This document shows, in pieces, positions 28,327-36,254 of a stretch of DNA of 64,000 nt. The stretch comes from Camelimonas fluminis (lineage in GTDB: Bacteria; Pseudomonadota; Alphaproteobacteria; Rhizobiales; Beijerinckiaceae): positions 86,544 through 150,543 of the forward strand of contig NZ_BNCG01000011.1 in assembly GCF_014656355.1 (NCBI RefSeq). The letters are read 5' to 3'. The translations under genes were made by a program, and so were the position numbers. How positions within the stretch are numbered: the stretch's first letter is position 1; each line of letters opens with the position of its first letter. The notes below the pieces were generated by a model that had not been told where the DNA came from, did no database searches, and worked only from the letters and a program-made list of their open reading frames with translations.

Positions 28327-29556
28327 TCAACCCGCCTGTTTGCAGGCGCCTTCGGACAGGGGACGGAACGCCTGCTCCGGCGGCACGACGCCGGCGATGG
28401 TCACGTAGTCCCACGGGCCCTTCGACTCCGCCGGCTTGCGCACATGGCACAGATACATGCGGTTCATCAGCCGGCCGTTCGGAGCGATGCGCGCCGGACC
28501 GAACAGGGGGTCGGCGACCGGCAATTCCTTCATCTTCGCCACCACGGCGGCGCCGTTCTTGCGGGCGACCTCTGGCCCCACGGCCGCGGCGGCCCGCAGG
28601 TAATGCAGCGACGCCGAATAGGCCCCGGCGATGTTCTGGGCTGGCCGCAGATCCTTGACGAACGGCAGCAGGCGCTGGGTGAAGGCGCGGGTGGCGTCGT
28701 CGCGGTCCCAATAAAAACCGTTGGCGTAATAGATGCCCTGCGCATCCTTCAGGCCCATGGAGTGCACCTGCGGCGCGTCCATCAGCATGGCGGTGAGAAT
28801 GGCCCCGTTGCCGGTGATGTTGAACTCATTGGCCTGCTTGATGCAGTTGACCAGATCGTCGCCGGCGTTGGCGAAGCAGATGACCTTGGCGCCGCTCTGC
28901 TGCGCCTGCAGCAGATAGCTGGAGAAATCGCCGGAGCCGGGGAACGGATGGCGCACCACGCCGAGCACCTTGCCGCCGCGCTTCTCGATGATCTGCGAGG
29001 CGTCGCGCACCACCGAGGCGCCCATGGCGTAGTCGGCGGCGATGAAGAACCAGGTGTCGAGCTTCTTGTCCATGATGGCGTTGGCCACGGTGCTGGCCAT
29101 GCCATAACTGTCATAGGTCCAGTGCACATGGTTGGGACCACAGAACTTGCCGGTGAGATCCTCGGTGGCCGTGCCGGTGAACAGGCCGACGCGATTGCGG
29201 TCGCGGGCCAGTTCGGTGATGCCCAGCGCCAGGGCCGACATGGGAATGTCGGCGATGGCGTGCACGTCGCCGGCGTCGAACCAGTTGCGGGCGACGGCGA
29301 GGCCGATGTCCGGCTTGAGCTGGAAATCCGCCTGCACCACCTCCACCGGAATATCCGGCTTCTCCTTGTGAAAATCCTCCACGGCGAGGCGCACGGCGGT
29401 GACGGCGCTGACGCCGGACAGATTGGAATACGGGCCGTTCATGTCGGCGAGCACGCCGATGCGCAACGGCTTGTCGCCGGCGGCGCGAACGATGGCGGGC
29501 GCCGCCAGCGACATGGCGGCGCCCATGGTGAAGGTGCGGCGCGAAATGCCAGTCAT
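28327..29556 (-). CDS. Branched-chain-type ABC transporter substrate-binding protein (2), Tat signal
   Basis: A 409-residue periplasmic binding protein. The N terminus MTGISRRTFTMGAAMSLAAP has the SRRTFT pattern of a twin-arginine signal, so it may be exported folded. The mature part opens KPLRIGVLADMNGPYSNLSG and contains DKKLDTWFFIAADYAMGASV-type lobes of the LivK fold. GGGAGGGGG precedes the ATG at 29556. The shared operator at 29624-29644 lies 68 bases upstream, so it is probably under the same TetR as the oxygenase operon. It presumably captures the substrate of that pathway and hands it to a transporter encoded elsewhere. Confidence 0.9.
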   Translation of the reverse strand: MTGISRRTFTMGAAMSLAAPAIVRAAGDKPLRIGVLADMNGPYSNLSGVSAVTAVRLAVEDFHKEKPDIPVEVVQADFQLKPDIGLAVARNWFDAGDVHAIADIPMSALALGITELARDRNRVGLFTGTATEDLTGKFCGPNHVHWTYDSYGMASTVANAIMDKKLDTWFFIAADYAMGASVVRDASQIIEKRGGKVLGVVRHPFPGSGDFSSYLLQAQQSGAKVICFANAGDDLVNCIKQANEFNITGNGAILTAMLMDAPQVHSMGLKDAQGIYYANGFYWDRDDATRAFTQRLLPFVKDLRPAQNIAGAYSASLHYLRAAAAVGPEVARKNGAAVVAKMKELPVADPLFGPARIAPNGRLMNRMYLCHVRKPAESKGPWDYVTIAGVVPPEQAFRPLSEGACKQAG

Positions 29557-29623
29557 GTTTCCCCCTCCCTGCAAATGCAGCAGGCGTTTCCATTCCCTGA
29601 TCGTCGCCCGTTTTCGGGTCAAC

Positions 29624-29644
29624 AATAACATAACTTATCTTATT
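29624..29644. promoter_or_regulatory. Shared operator, copy 2 (upstream of binding-protein operon)
   Basis: The reverse complement of the 26004 site, identical over all 21 bases and over 23 when the two bases at 29622-29623 are included. It lies 68 bases before the start of the Tat-exported binding protein. Confidence 0.8.
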
Positions 29645-29800
29645 TCGATTTTTCTAACAGGCCTTTCACCGGGGCTGCAAGCGGAATCCGGCCGGCCGGC
29701 AAAAATCGTCTGATCAAAAATCACCAGACCAGCCCCCCGGCAGAAAACCGGCGGATCAAATTCTCTGGTCAGAAATTGATGGGGAGACGATCCACCCCGG

Positions 29801-30307
29801 CTACGCCCTGCGGCGGCTGGCGCCATGCGCCGGCCCGGCGCAGGCGGCCGCAGCGATGCGGGCGTCGATTTTCTCCAGCGCCCGCGTCAGGCTTTCCAGG
29901 GCGTCCTCGTCCATATCGGCCAGCATCTCGTCTTCAACCGAAGCAAGGATGGTTTCGATCCGTCGCAGGGCGGCGCGGCCGGCCGGGGTCAGATACAGCA
30001 GATTGGCGCGACGGTCGGCCCGATCCTGCTGGCGCTCCACGAGGCCCCTCGCCACAAGGATGTCGAGCAACCGCACCAGCGTCGAGCCGCCGACGCCCAC
30101 GGCGGCCGCCAGTTCCTTCTGCGAAACGCCATCGCCACAGCGGGCGATCTGCGCCAGCGGCCCCAGGGTGGCGTCGGTCAGGTCAAGCCCGGCCAGACTG
30201 GCGTCAATGGCGGCGCGCCAGCGCCGGGCAAGCCCGACAAACATCGCGCCAAAGCGGCTGCGGGCGGGAAGCCGCGCGTCAACGGGCGTCGCGTCAGTCA
30301 TGGTCAC
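29801..30307 (-). CDS. MarR family transcriptional regulator
   Basis: A 168-residue winged-helix regulator. The recognition region reads GVSQKELAAAVGVGGSTLVR followed by LLDILVARGLVERQQDRADRR, the MarR wing with its DxR motif. A GTG at 30307 overlaps the stop of the preceding gene (GTGA), and an ATG at 30301 is an alternative. The overlap shows translational coupling to the hypothetical gene upstream, which may be its regulatory target or partner. Ligand and operator are not evident; the 170 bases downstream hold the promoter of the divergent-facing binding-protein operon, not of this gene. Confidence 0.9.
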   Translation of the reverse strand: MTMTDATPVDARLPARSRFGAMFVGLARRWRAAIDASLAGLDLTDATLGPLAQIARCGDGVSQKELAAAVGVGGSTLVRLLDILVARGLVERQQDRADRRANLLYLTPAGRAALRRIETILASVEDEMLADMDEDALESLTRALEKIDARIAAAACAGPAHGASRRRA

Positions 30308-30867
30308 AGGGAACGCGTCAACAGCGCCCAGGTGGCGTCGAGGGCCACCACAGCGCCGCCAATCACCCGCGTTCCCAATGACGGATGCTCCAGCTTCGTC
30401 TCCGCGATCACCACGCTGTCCGGCGCCGGCTGTCGCGCCGCCGGCCGTTGCGGCGGCAACGGAGCCATCGCCTGCATGCGGGAACGGGAAGCCGACGCCA
30501 TCGCCACCCGCGCTGCCCGCCGGCTGGTCGTGGCGGCGACGGGCGCGGCCCCCGCACCGGCGACCATGGCGCGCGTCGGGACCAGTTGCGGCCCGTCCAC
30601 CGCCAGCGACAGTGGAATGGCGGCGAACTGGTCGCGCCCCGTCGGCGCCAGCGCGGCCCGCTGGATGAAATTGGCGTCGGCGACGCTGGATTCCACCAGT
30701 CGGTCAATGACCTTGCCGCTGGCCGCCAGACGTGGCGGCTCCACCGGATGCTGGCCGGTTTTCGAGGGCCCGGACAACGACGCCAGGGCGATGCTCATCA
30801 CCGACACCGCGCCATTGATGACGGCGCGGCGATAGAGCTTTGTCAGAATGGGCGTTGGCATGGACAT
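30304..30867 (-). CDS. Hypothetical protein coupled to marR
   Basis: About 187 residues, not recognised. A hydrophobic N-terminal stretch (AVINGAVSVMSIALASLSG) suggests a membrane anchor or signal. The rest is rich in Ala, Pro, Arg and Ser with the low-complexity part PLPPQRPAARQPAPDS near 140 and a more ordered end (GTRVIGGAVVALDATWALL). It has no cysteine. The start at 30867 is chosen over 30915 because the extra residues look like leader. The stop overlaps the marR start, so the two are one transcript. Confidence 0.55.
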   Translation of the reverse strand: MSMPTPILTKLYRRAVINGAVSVMSIALASLSGPSKTGQHPVEPPRLAASGKVIDRLVESSVADANFIQRAALAPTGRDQFAAIPLSLAVDGPQLVPTRAMVAGAGAAPVAATTSRRAARVAMASASRSRMQAMAPLPPQRPAARQPAPDSVVIAETKLEHPSLGTRVIGGAVVALDATWALLTRSL

Positions 30868-30995
30868 GGCGTTCCCGCAGTTTCGGCAGGAACAATGGTC
30901 ACGAGCCTGGACCAAAAGCCGGCGCCAGTGTTGCTGAATGTTTCCGCGCCATGGAAAATTGTATCTGCGGCAACCTGATGCGACGACACGCGCCC

Positions 30996-32348
30996 TCAGG
31001 CGGCGGGTCCGCCCGCCGGCAGGGTGATCCGCGCCAGCAGCCCCCTCGGCTGATAATCATGCAGGGTGAGTTCGCCGCCATGGGCGGCGGCGATCGACTG
31101 GGCGATCGACAGACCAAGCCCAAAGCCTTCAGCGTCGCTCTGGCGCCGCGCCGCGTCGCCGCGCGTGAACGGTTTCAGCAGCCGTTGCCGGTCCGCCGCC
31201 GCAATGCCGGGACCATCGTCGACCACTTCGATCGCAAGGGCGGACGCGTCCCCAGGCAGGCGCATCTGGCGCAGGCGAATAACGACAATCGCGCCATGGC
31301 GGACGGCGTTTTCCACCAGGTTGACCACCGCCCGCTCCAGTTGCCTGGCGTGACCCTGCGCCACTGCCTGGCGCGGCCCCTCATAACTCACGTCCCGGCC
31401 CATATCGCCAAACGTATCGGCGATGGTTTGCAACAGGCTGGGCAGATCGACCGGCGACGCCGGCTCCTTCTGGTCGCCGTCGCGCAGGAAAAACAGCGCG
31501 CCCTGCACCATCGCGTCCATCTGCGACAGGTCGCGGGTGAACTGCGCCTTCAGCCCCGGCTCCTCGATGAATTCAGCCCGCAGGCGCATGCGGGTGATGG
31601 GCGTGCGCAAATCGTGGCTGACGGCGGCCAGCATCTGCGTGCGGTCAGCAAACATGGAATGGATGCGATCGCGCATGCGGTTGAGCGCCCGCACCGCGGC
31701 GCGGATTTCCGCCGGCCCCTCCTCGCGCAAGGGCGCCGGATCGCGATCGACCGAAAACTCCTCCGCCACCGTGGCGAAACGCGCCAGCGGCGCGGTGACG
31801 CCGCGCGAGGCCCAGATGGTCAGCACGCCGATATTGACGGTGACCAGCGCCAGCGTCGCCACGATGAAAATCGGGAAAGGCCGCGGCGGCGGCGCGCCAA
31901 GCAGCCCCTCGGCCAGCGCGACCTGGAGAACCTGCCCGCCCGGCAAGGCGATCATCAATGCGTCCGGAGCGCCTTCCGAGCCCCTGATGGCGCTGGCTGG
32001 GGCCCAGACATGGAAATCCGGGCCCAGCCTCCGGCCGAGCCCCCGCACGACCGGGTGCGCCTGTTCCACATCGGCTGACGGCGGCTGCCCCTGGGCGAAG
32101 CTGAAGCGGAAAGCGGGATCGGCGGCGTTGGCCACGTCAAGGATCTGTCGCCGCAACCCGGAGGGCGCCGCGGCGACCAGTTTCGCCACCGCCGCCGCCG
32201 GAGCCAGTTCCGGCGGACCATGCAGCGGGCGCGGCGCCAGCAGGAACAGGGAGCCAGCCACCAGCAGTTGCAGCAGCGCCACGGCGCCAATGACCAGCAT
32301 GGCGATCTGGCTGGCGATGCGGGAGGGCAGCCGGAGACGCAGGGTCAT
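30996..32348 (-). CDS. EnvZ-like sensor histidine kinase
   Basis: A 450-residue inner-membrane kinase. Membrane helices lie at about 13-37 (AMLVIGAVALLQLLVAGSLF) and 157-180 (FIVATLALVTVNIGVLTIW), framing a periplasmic sensor of about 120 residues, followed by HAMP, the dimerisation helix with the phosphorylated His in AVSHDLRTPITRMRLRAEF, and an ATPase with NLVENAVRH, VDDGPGI and GFGLGLSIA. The short X-box and the HDLRTP sequence resemble EnvZ. The ATG overlaps the response-regulator stop by four bases (ATGA), so the pair is cotranscribed and coupled. The stimulus is unknown. Confidence 0.94.
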   Translation of the reverse strand: MTLRLRLPSRIASQIAMLVIGAVALLQLLVAGSLFLLAPRPLHGPPELAPAAAVAKLVAAAPSGLRRQILDVANAADPAFRFSFAQGQPPSADVEQAHPVVRGLGRRLGPDFHVWAPASAIRGSEGAPDALMIALPGGQVLQVALAEGLLGAPPPRPFPIFIVATLALVTVNIGVLTIWASRGVTAPLARFATVAEEFSVDRDPAPLREEGPAEIRAAVRALNRMRDRIHSMFADRTQMLAAVSHDLRTPITRMRLRAEFIEEPGLKAQFTRDLSQMDAMVQGALFFLRDGDQKEPASPVDLPSLLQTIADTFGDMGRDVSYEGPRQAVAQGHARQLERAVVNLVENAVRHGAIVVIRLRQMRLPGDASALAIEVVDDGPGIAAADRQRLLKPFTRGDAARRQSDAEGFGLGLSIAQSIAAAHGGELTLHDYQPRGLLARITLPAGGPAA

Positions 32349-33070
32349 CTGCGTTCGACGGCGGGCGTGAACAGGTAGCCGCTGGAGCGGATGGTCCTGA
32401 TGATGTCGGGGTCGCGCGGATCGCGCTCGATCTTCTGCCGCAGCCGGCTGATCAGCACGTCGACGCTGCGTTCGAAGGGCGCCGCCGCGCGTCCCTGGGT
32501 CAGATCGAGCAGGGCATCGCGGGACAGCACCCGCCCGGCGTGCTCGCACAGCGCCCGCAGCAGTTCGAATTCGGCGCCGGTCACGGCGATGCGCACGCCC
32601 TCCGGATTGCTCAGTTTGCGCGCCGCCGCATCAAGCGTCCAGCCCAGGAAGGTGAAGGCGCGGACTTCTTCGGCCGCCGCATGGGGGTTGTCGCGGCGGC
32701 GCAGCACGGCGCGGATGCGCGCCAGCAGCTCGCGCGGATTGAACGGCTTGGCGAGGTAGTCGTCGGCCCCCATTTCAAGACCGATGATCCGGTCCACGTC
32801 CTCGTTGCGCGCCGTCAGCATGATGATCGGCACGGCCGACGACTGACGCAGCCTGCGGCAGATGGCGAGGCCGTCCTCGCCGGGCAGGTTCAGGTCGAGC
32901 ACGATCAGATCGATCCGGCCGGCGCGCAACAGGCGGTCCATCTGCCGGCCGTCGGCCGCGGCGGCGCACCGCATGTCGTTCTGCGCCAGATAACGGGCGA
33001 CGAGCGCGCTGATCTCGCGATCGTCCTCGACAATCAGGATATGGGGCAGGACATGAGGGGAAACGTGCAT
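32345..33070 (-). CDS. OmpR family response regulator
   Basis: A 241-residue two-domain regulator. The receiver has the acidic pocket VEDDRE near 14-18, the phosphorylated Asp in IVLDLNLPGEDG near 57, the Thr in MLTARNED and the Lys in LAKPFNPRELL. The C-terminal winged helix is of the OmpR/PhoB type, with ELLRALCEHAGRVLSRDALL and SVDVLISRLRQKIERDPRDP, RTIRSSGYLF. It is the partner of the downstream kinase. Its targets cannot be read from the window. Confidence 0.95.
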   Translation of the reverse strand: MHVSPHVLPHILIVEDDREISALVARYLAQNDMRCAAAADGRQMDRLLRAGRIDLIVLDLNLPGEDGLAICRRLRQSSAVPIIMLTARNEDVDRIIGLEMGADDYLAKPFNPRELLARIRAVLRRRDNPHAAAEEVRAFTFLGWTLDAAARKLSNPEGVRIAVTGAEFELLRALCEHAGRVLSRDALLDLTQGRAAAPFERSVDVLISRLRQKIERDPRDPDIIRTIRSSGYLFTPAVERR

Positions 33071-33225
33071 CAGGCGACCCAGGCAACCGGTTGCCGCCGA
33101 CTATACCCGCCAATGTGGCCGCAAACAGCCGCAACTGACGCGGCGGGGGGTTCACGACGGCGGCTCCGGGAGGTTATCAGGCCATACAACCCAGATAGCA
33201 ATCAATCGAGTGAGTTGTTTCGCCC

Positions 33226-33666
33226 ATGAAACCGCCTGTCTGGCGCCAGAACAGCGCCGCTTATCCGCATGTTTTCATCTTGCAGACCCGCTATCGCGAC
33301 GAAGATCGCCTTGGCCACGTGAACAACATCGCCGTCGCCGCCTATTATGATGAAGCCCGCTCGCGCTTCACGGGCGACGTGGTGCGCGCCGCCACGGCGG
33401 AACGGGTGCGGATTGTCACCGCCGACAGCCGCGTCACCTATCTGGCTGAAGTGTTTCATGGCGCGGACGTGGAGATCCGCAGCGGCGTCCTGCGCATTGG
33501 CTCGGCCTCCTGGGACATTGGCCAGGCCATGTTCCAGAAGGGCAAATGCGTCGGCCTGTGCCAGACAACCCTGGTCCAGGCCACCGCCGCCGGCGCGCAG
33601 CCGCTGGCCGACGCCATCCGCGCCGCCCTGACGCGGATGCTGGTGACCGAGCCGGCGGACGCCTGA
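33226..33666 (+). CDS. 4HBT-type hotdog thioesterase
   Basis: A 146-residue hotdog protein. The conserved TRYRDEDRLGHVNNIAVAAY and YDEARSRF form the catalytic region of the YbgC/4-hydroxybenzoyl-CoA thioesterase group, with the acid in DED and the GHVNN helix start. It probably hydrolyses short or aryl acyl-CoAs. The ATG at 33226 was taken; TTT-rich sequence precedes it and no strong Shine-Dalgarno is visible. It diverges from the two-component operon over 155 bases and converges on the crotonase gene through a shared terminator. Confidence 0.85.
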   Translation: MKPPVWRQNSAAYPHVFILQTRYRDEDRLGHVNNIAVAAYYDEARSRFTGDVVRAATAERVRIVTADSRVTYLAEVFHGADVEIRSGVLRIGSASWDIGQAMFQKGKCVGLCQTTLVQATAAGAQPLADAIRAALTRMLVTEPADA

Positions 33667-33787
33667 GTGCAAGCCCCCTGGATGCAAGGCTCCTGGGCGC
33701 CAGCCCCCATCCGGGCCGGACCTCATAAATGGAGTCCCCTGCAGGATGGCCGGAACACGTCCGGCCAAGAGGGGCGCGCGCCAGCCG

Positions 33788-33831
33788 TGAAATGCCCCTG
33801 CAACGCCCCCCCGCGCTCGCGGGGCATTTCA
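33788..33831. terminator. Bidirectional terminator between thioesterase and crotonase genes
   Basis: A perfect 11-bp stem, TGAAATGCCCC / GGGGCATTTCA, closes a GC-rich loop. The A/T ends give a short T-run in either direction. Confidence 0.75.
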
Positions 33832-33846
33832 GCAAGAAGCGGACCG

Positions 33847-34632
33847 TCAGTCCTTCGGTTCGAGGCGGCTGCTTTTTTTGCTGAGGAAGGCGTCGAGGCC
33901 GGCGGCGACCTCCGGGCCGCTCTGGACAATGCCGGCCATCAGGCTTTCGGCGAACAGGCCGTCGGTGGTCGACATGTCGTTGATGCGGCCGATGGCCGTG
34001 ACCATGGCGTAGTTGGACAGGGGCGCGTGCTTCGCGGCGGCTTCAGCGATGGCGATGGCCCTGTCCAGGCCAGCGCCGGGCGCGACGATTTCGTGGCACA
34101 GGCCAAGGTCGAGCCCGCGCGCCGCGTCATAGGTGCGGGCGGCCAGCATCATGTCGACCATCCGGCCAGGGCCGATGATGCGCCCCACCCGCACCGTGGC
34201 GCCGCCGCCGGTGAAGATGGCGCGCTGCCCCTCCGGCAAGGCGAAGAAGGTCGACGGCTCGGCGACCCGCGTGTGGCATGCGGCGGCGAGCTCCAGACCG
34301 CCGCCCACCACCGCGCCGCGCAGCGCCGCGATAACCGGCAACCCGCCATACTGGATCTGGTCGAAGGCCCAGTGCCACTTCTGGCACATGCGCATGAACT
34401 GGGCCGGCGTGCGGCGCAGGCGGGCGTGCTCGTCCAGGTCGAGACCGGCGCAGAAATGATCGCCCTCGGAATTGAGCACCACGACGCGCGCCTCCGCCGG
34501 CGGATCGGCAAAGAAGCGGCCGATCTCCATGACGGTGTCCTCGTCGATGGCGTTGCGCCGTTCGGGCCGCGCCAAGGTCAGAATCGCCACGGCGTCCCGC
34601 ATCTCCAGTTTCAGTGAGCGGAAGGTTGTCAT
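33847..34632 (-). CDS. Enoyl-CoA hydratase/isomerase family protein (crotonase)
   Basis: A 261-residue crotonase-fold enzyme. The oxyanion-hole segments are GDHFCAGLDLDEH near 60 and RGAVVGGGLELAAAC near 107. Both catalytic glutamates of classical hydratases are present, in GGGLE and in FALPEGQ, so water addition to an enoyl-CoA is chemically possible. The region after LPE (IFTGGGATVRVGRIIG) keeps the family's glycine-rich turn. It is divergent from an AraC-type regulator 69 bases away, which may control it. Substrate unassigned. Confidence 0.9.
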   Translation of the reverse strand: MTTFRSLKLEMRDAVAILTLARPERRNAIDEDTVMEIGRFFADPPAEARVVVLNSEGDHFCAGLDLDEHARLRRTPAQFMRMCQKWHWAFDQIQYGGLPVIAALRGAVVGGGLELAAACHTRVAEPSTFFALPEGQRAIFTGGGATVRVGRIIGPGRMVDMMLAARTYDAARGLDLGLCHEIVAPGAGLDRAIAIAEAAAKHAPLSNYAMVTAIGRINDMSTTDGLFAESLMAGIVQSGPEVAAGLDAFLSKKSSRLEPKD

Positions 34633-34701
34633 GTAGGCATCCCGTCTGGCTGGCGCCGGGCAGGCGGCGCGTTATTGCATCTGTGGCCACCTTGCGGCTG
34701 A

Positions 34702-35889
34702 ATGGACAACAAGAAAATAACGGGAACAGCCAAAAACATGATGAATATGGCCAACCCATCCGATGATCCGGTCTCGCTGTCCCACGAACTGGTCAAGGAC
34801 TGGTTCGCGGCGCTGGAGCGGATCGCCGGCGGCGAACAGCTGGAGCGTTTTCTGGAGGCGGCGGGCGTGGCGCCGGCCATGCTGGCGCGCCCCGGCGCGC
34901 GGATCGCCGGCGAGCAGGTCATCGCCTTTTATCAGATCGCCGCGATCGCGACGGGCGACGAGATGATGGGGCTGTGGTCGCGTCCGGTCCGCTCCGGTTC
35001 GCTCAAGCTGATCTGTCGCTCGGTCATCGGCGCGCCATCCATGGCGACGGCGCTCAACCGGCTGGCCCAGGTGTGGAACCTGCTGCTTGACGACTACCAG
35101 TTGATTTTCTCCGAAGCCGGCGGTCAGGGCGTGATGACCCTGGCGCCGCGCGCCGCGGATGCGCCGCTGAACCGCTTCGGCCAGGCGCTGATGCTGAAGC
35201 TCGCGCACGGCGTCGCCTCCTGGCTCGCCGGCCATGAGGTTCCTCTCGCCGGGCTACGGCTCGCCTTTCCCCGCCCCAGCTTCGCCGCCGATTACGCGGT
35301 GATGTTTCCGCTGCAGCCGACCTTTGGCGGCGGGCCGAGCGCGATCGCCTTCACGGCGCAGACACTGGCGCGGCCGATCATGCGCAAGGAGGGCGAAGTC
35401 CAGGCATTTCTGGAACGGGCGCCGCGCGACTGGCTGTTCACCACCTCCATGGCCCACGTGCTGGCGCTGCGCGTGCGGCATTTCCTTTATTCAGGGCCGA
35501 GCGGCTTTCAGGCTGGCCTGGCGGAAACGGCGGAGCATCTGGCCATGTCGCACCGCAGTCTCGCCCGGCGGCTGGCGGCGGAAGGCGTCTCGTTCCAGCA
35601 GATCAAGGACCGGCTGCGGCGCGACGCCGCCCTGCGCCGGCTGACCCGCGACCACGAGAAAATCGACGCGCTTGCCCTGGAGCTGGGCTTCGCGGCGGCG
35701 CCGGTGTTTCACCGCTGCTTCCGGAACTGGACTGGCATGACCCCGGCGCAATACCGCCGCATGGCCCAGGCGTCGCGCGGAGCGCGCGCAGAGGAAGAAG
35801 CGGCGTCGCGCGGCGCGCGCCTGGCGGAAGGCGAACCCTCGCGCAGAGCGCACGCGGCGGGCGGGCCGGCGACCATCCCGCCCCGGTGA
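34702..35889 (+). CDS. AraC family regulator with Arabinose_bd-type sensor domain
   Basis: A 395-residue regulator. The N-terminal two thirds (about 45-240) have the form of the Arabinose_bd domain (PF12625) found in OruR/ArgR-like AraC proteins: AAGVAPAMLARPGARIAGEQ at the start and SLKLICRSVIGAPSMATALN in the middle. The C-terminal HTH_18 is at about 275-360, with LAETAEHLAMSHRSLARRLA and LALELGFAAAPVFHRCFRNW, then TGMTPAQYRR. The last 35 residues are an Arg/Ala-rich tail. Divergent transcription from the crotonase gene suggests local control of fatty- or aryl-acid metabolism. Confidence 0.9.
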   Translation: MDNKKITGTAKNMMNMANPSDDPVSLSHELVKDWFAALERIAGGEQLERFLEAAGVAPAMLARPGARIAGEQVIAFYQIAAIATGDEMMGLWSRPVRSGSLKLICRSVIGAPSMATALNRLAQVWNLLLDDYQLIFSEAGGQGVMTLAPRAADAPLNRFGQALMLKLAHGVASWLAGHEVPLAGLRLAFPRPSFAADYAVMFPLQPTFGGGPSAIAFTAQTLARPIMRKEGEVQAFLERAPRDWLFTTSMAHVLALRVRHFLYSGPSGFQAGLAETAEHLAMSHRSLARRLAAEGVSFQQIKDRLRRDAALRRLTRDHEKIDALALELGFAAAPVFHRCFRNWTGMTPAQYRRMAQASRGARAEEEAASRGARLAEGEPSRRAHAAGGPATIPPR

Positions 35890-36254
35890 AGCAGGCTGCG
35901 CGCCCCCAAATGGTGAAGCGCCTTAATTTATCTTGTCGAAACGCCTATATTGGAAGACGACGTCATCAGGCCATCGCGACGGCGGGGTGGGAAACTCTTG
36001 TAGCTCCTCGCCAGCAACCGTTCGCCCATGCTTCCCTCGCATGCCGGCCTCTCACGACGATTTGGCGCGACCACCCCCATGGAACTGCGCATTGGCGGCG
36101 TGCTAGTCTGGAATGATGTCAAAGCGACCGGCGGCGGGTCACGCGGCGGCTTGATGTGGGCGACAGCCTGGCGTCAGGCGGTTCAAAGGGTTTACTCAGC
36201 CGCGATGACCGTGCTCTGGTTCAGAGCGACATGGAAGTGAAAGACAAGCGCCCA
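35890..36254. other. Leader region of ilvD
   Basis: No gene is supported. The ilvD promoter should be here. An AT-rich patch (TTAATTTATCTTGTCGAA at 35933-35950, then TATATTGG) is the best promoter candidate, but spacing to a consensus is poor. No leucine/valine-rich leader peptide or attenuator was recognised. Confidence 0.35.

Noticed and set aside
34702..34760. Alternative later starts of the AraC regulator (several ATG codons)
   Set aside because: No ribosome binding site separates them clearly; the first ATG was kept.
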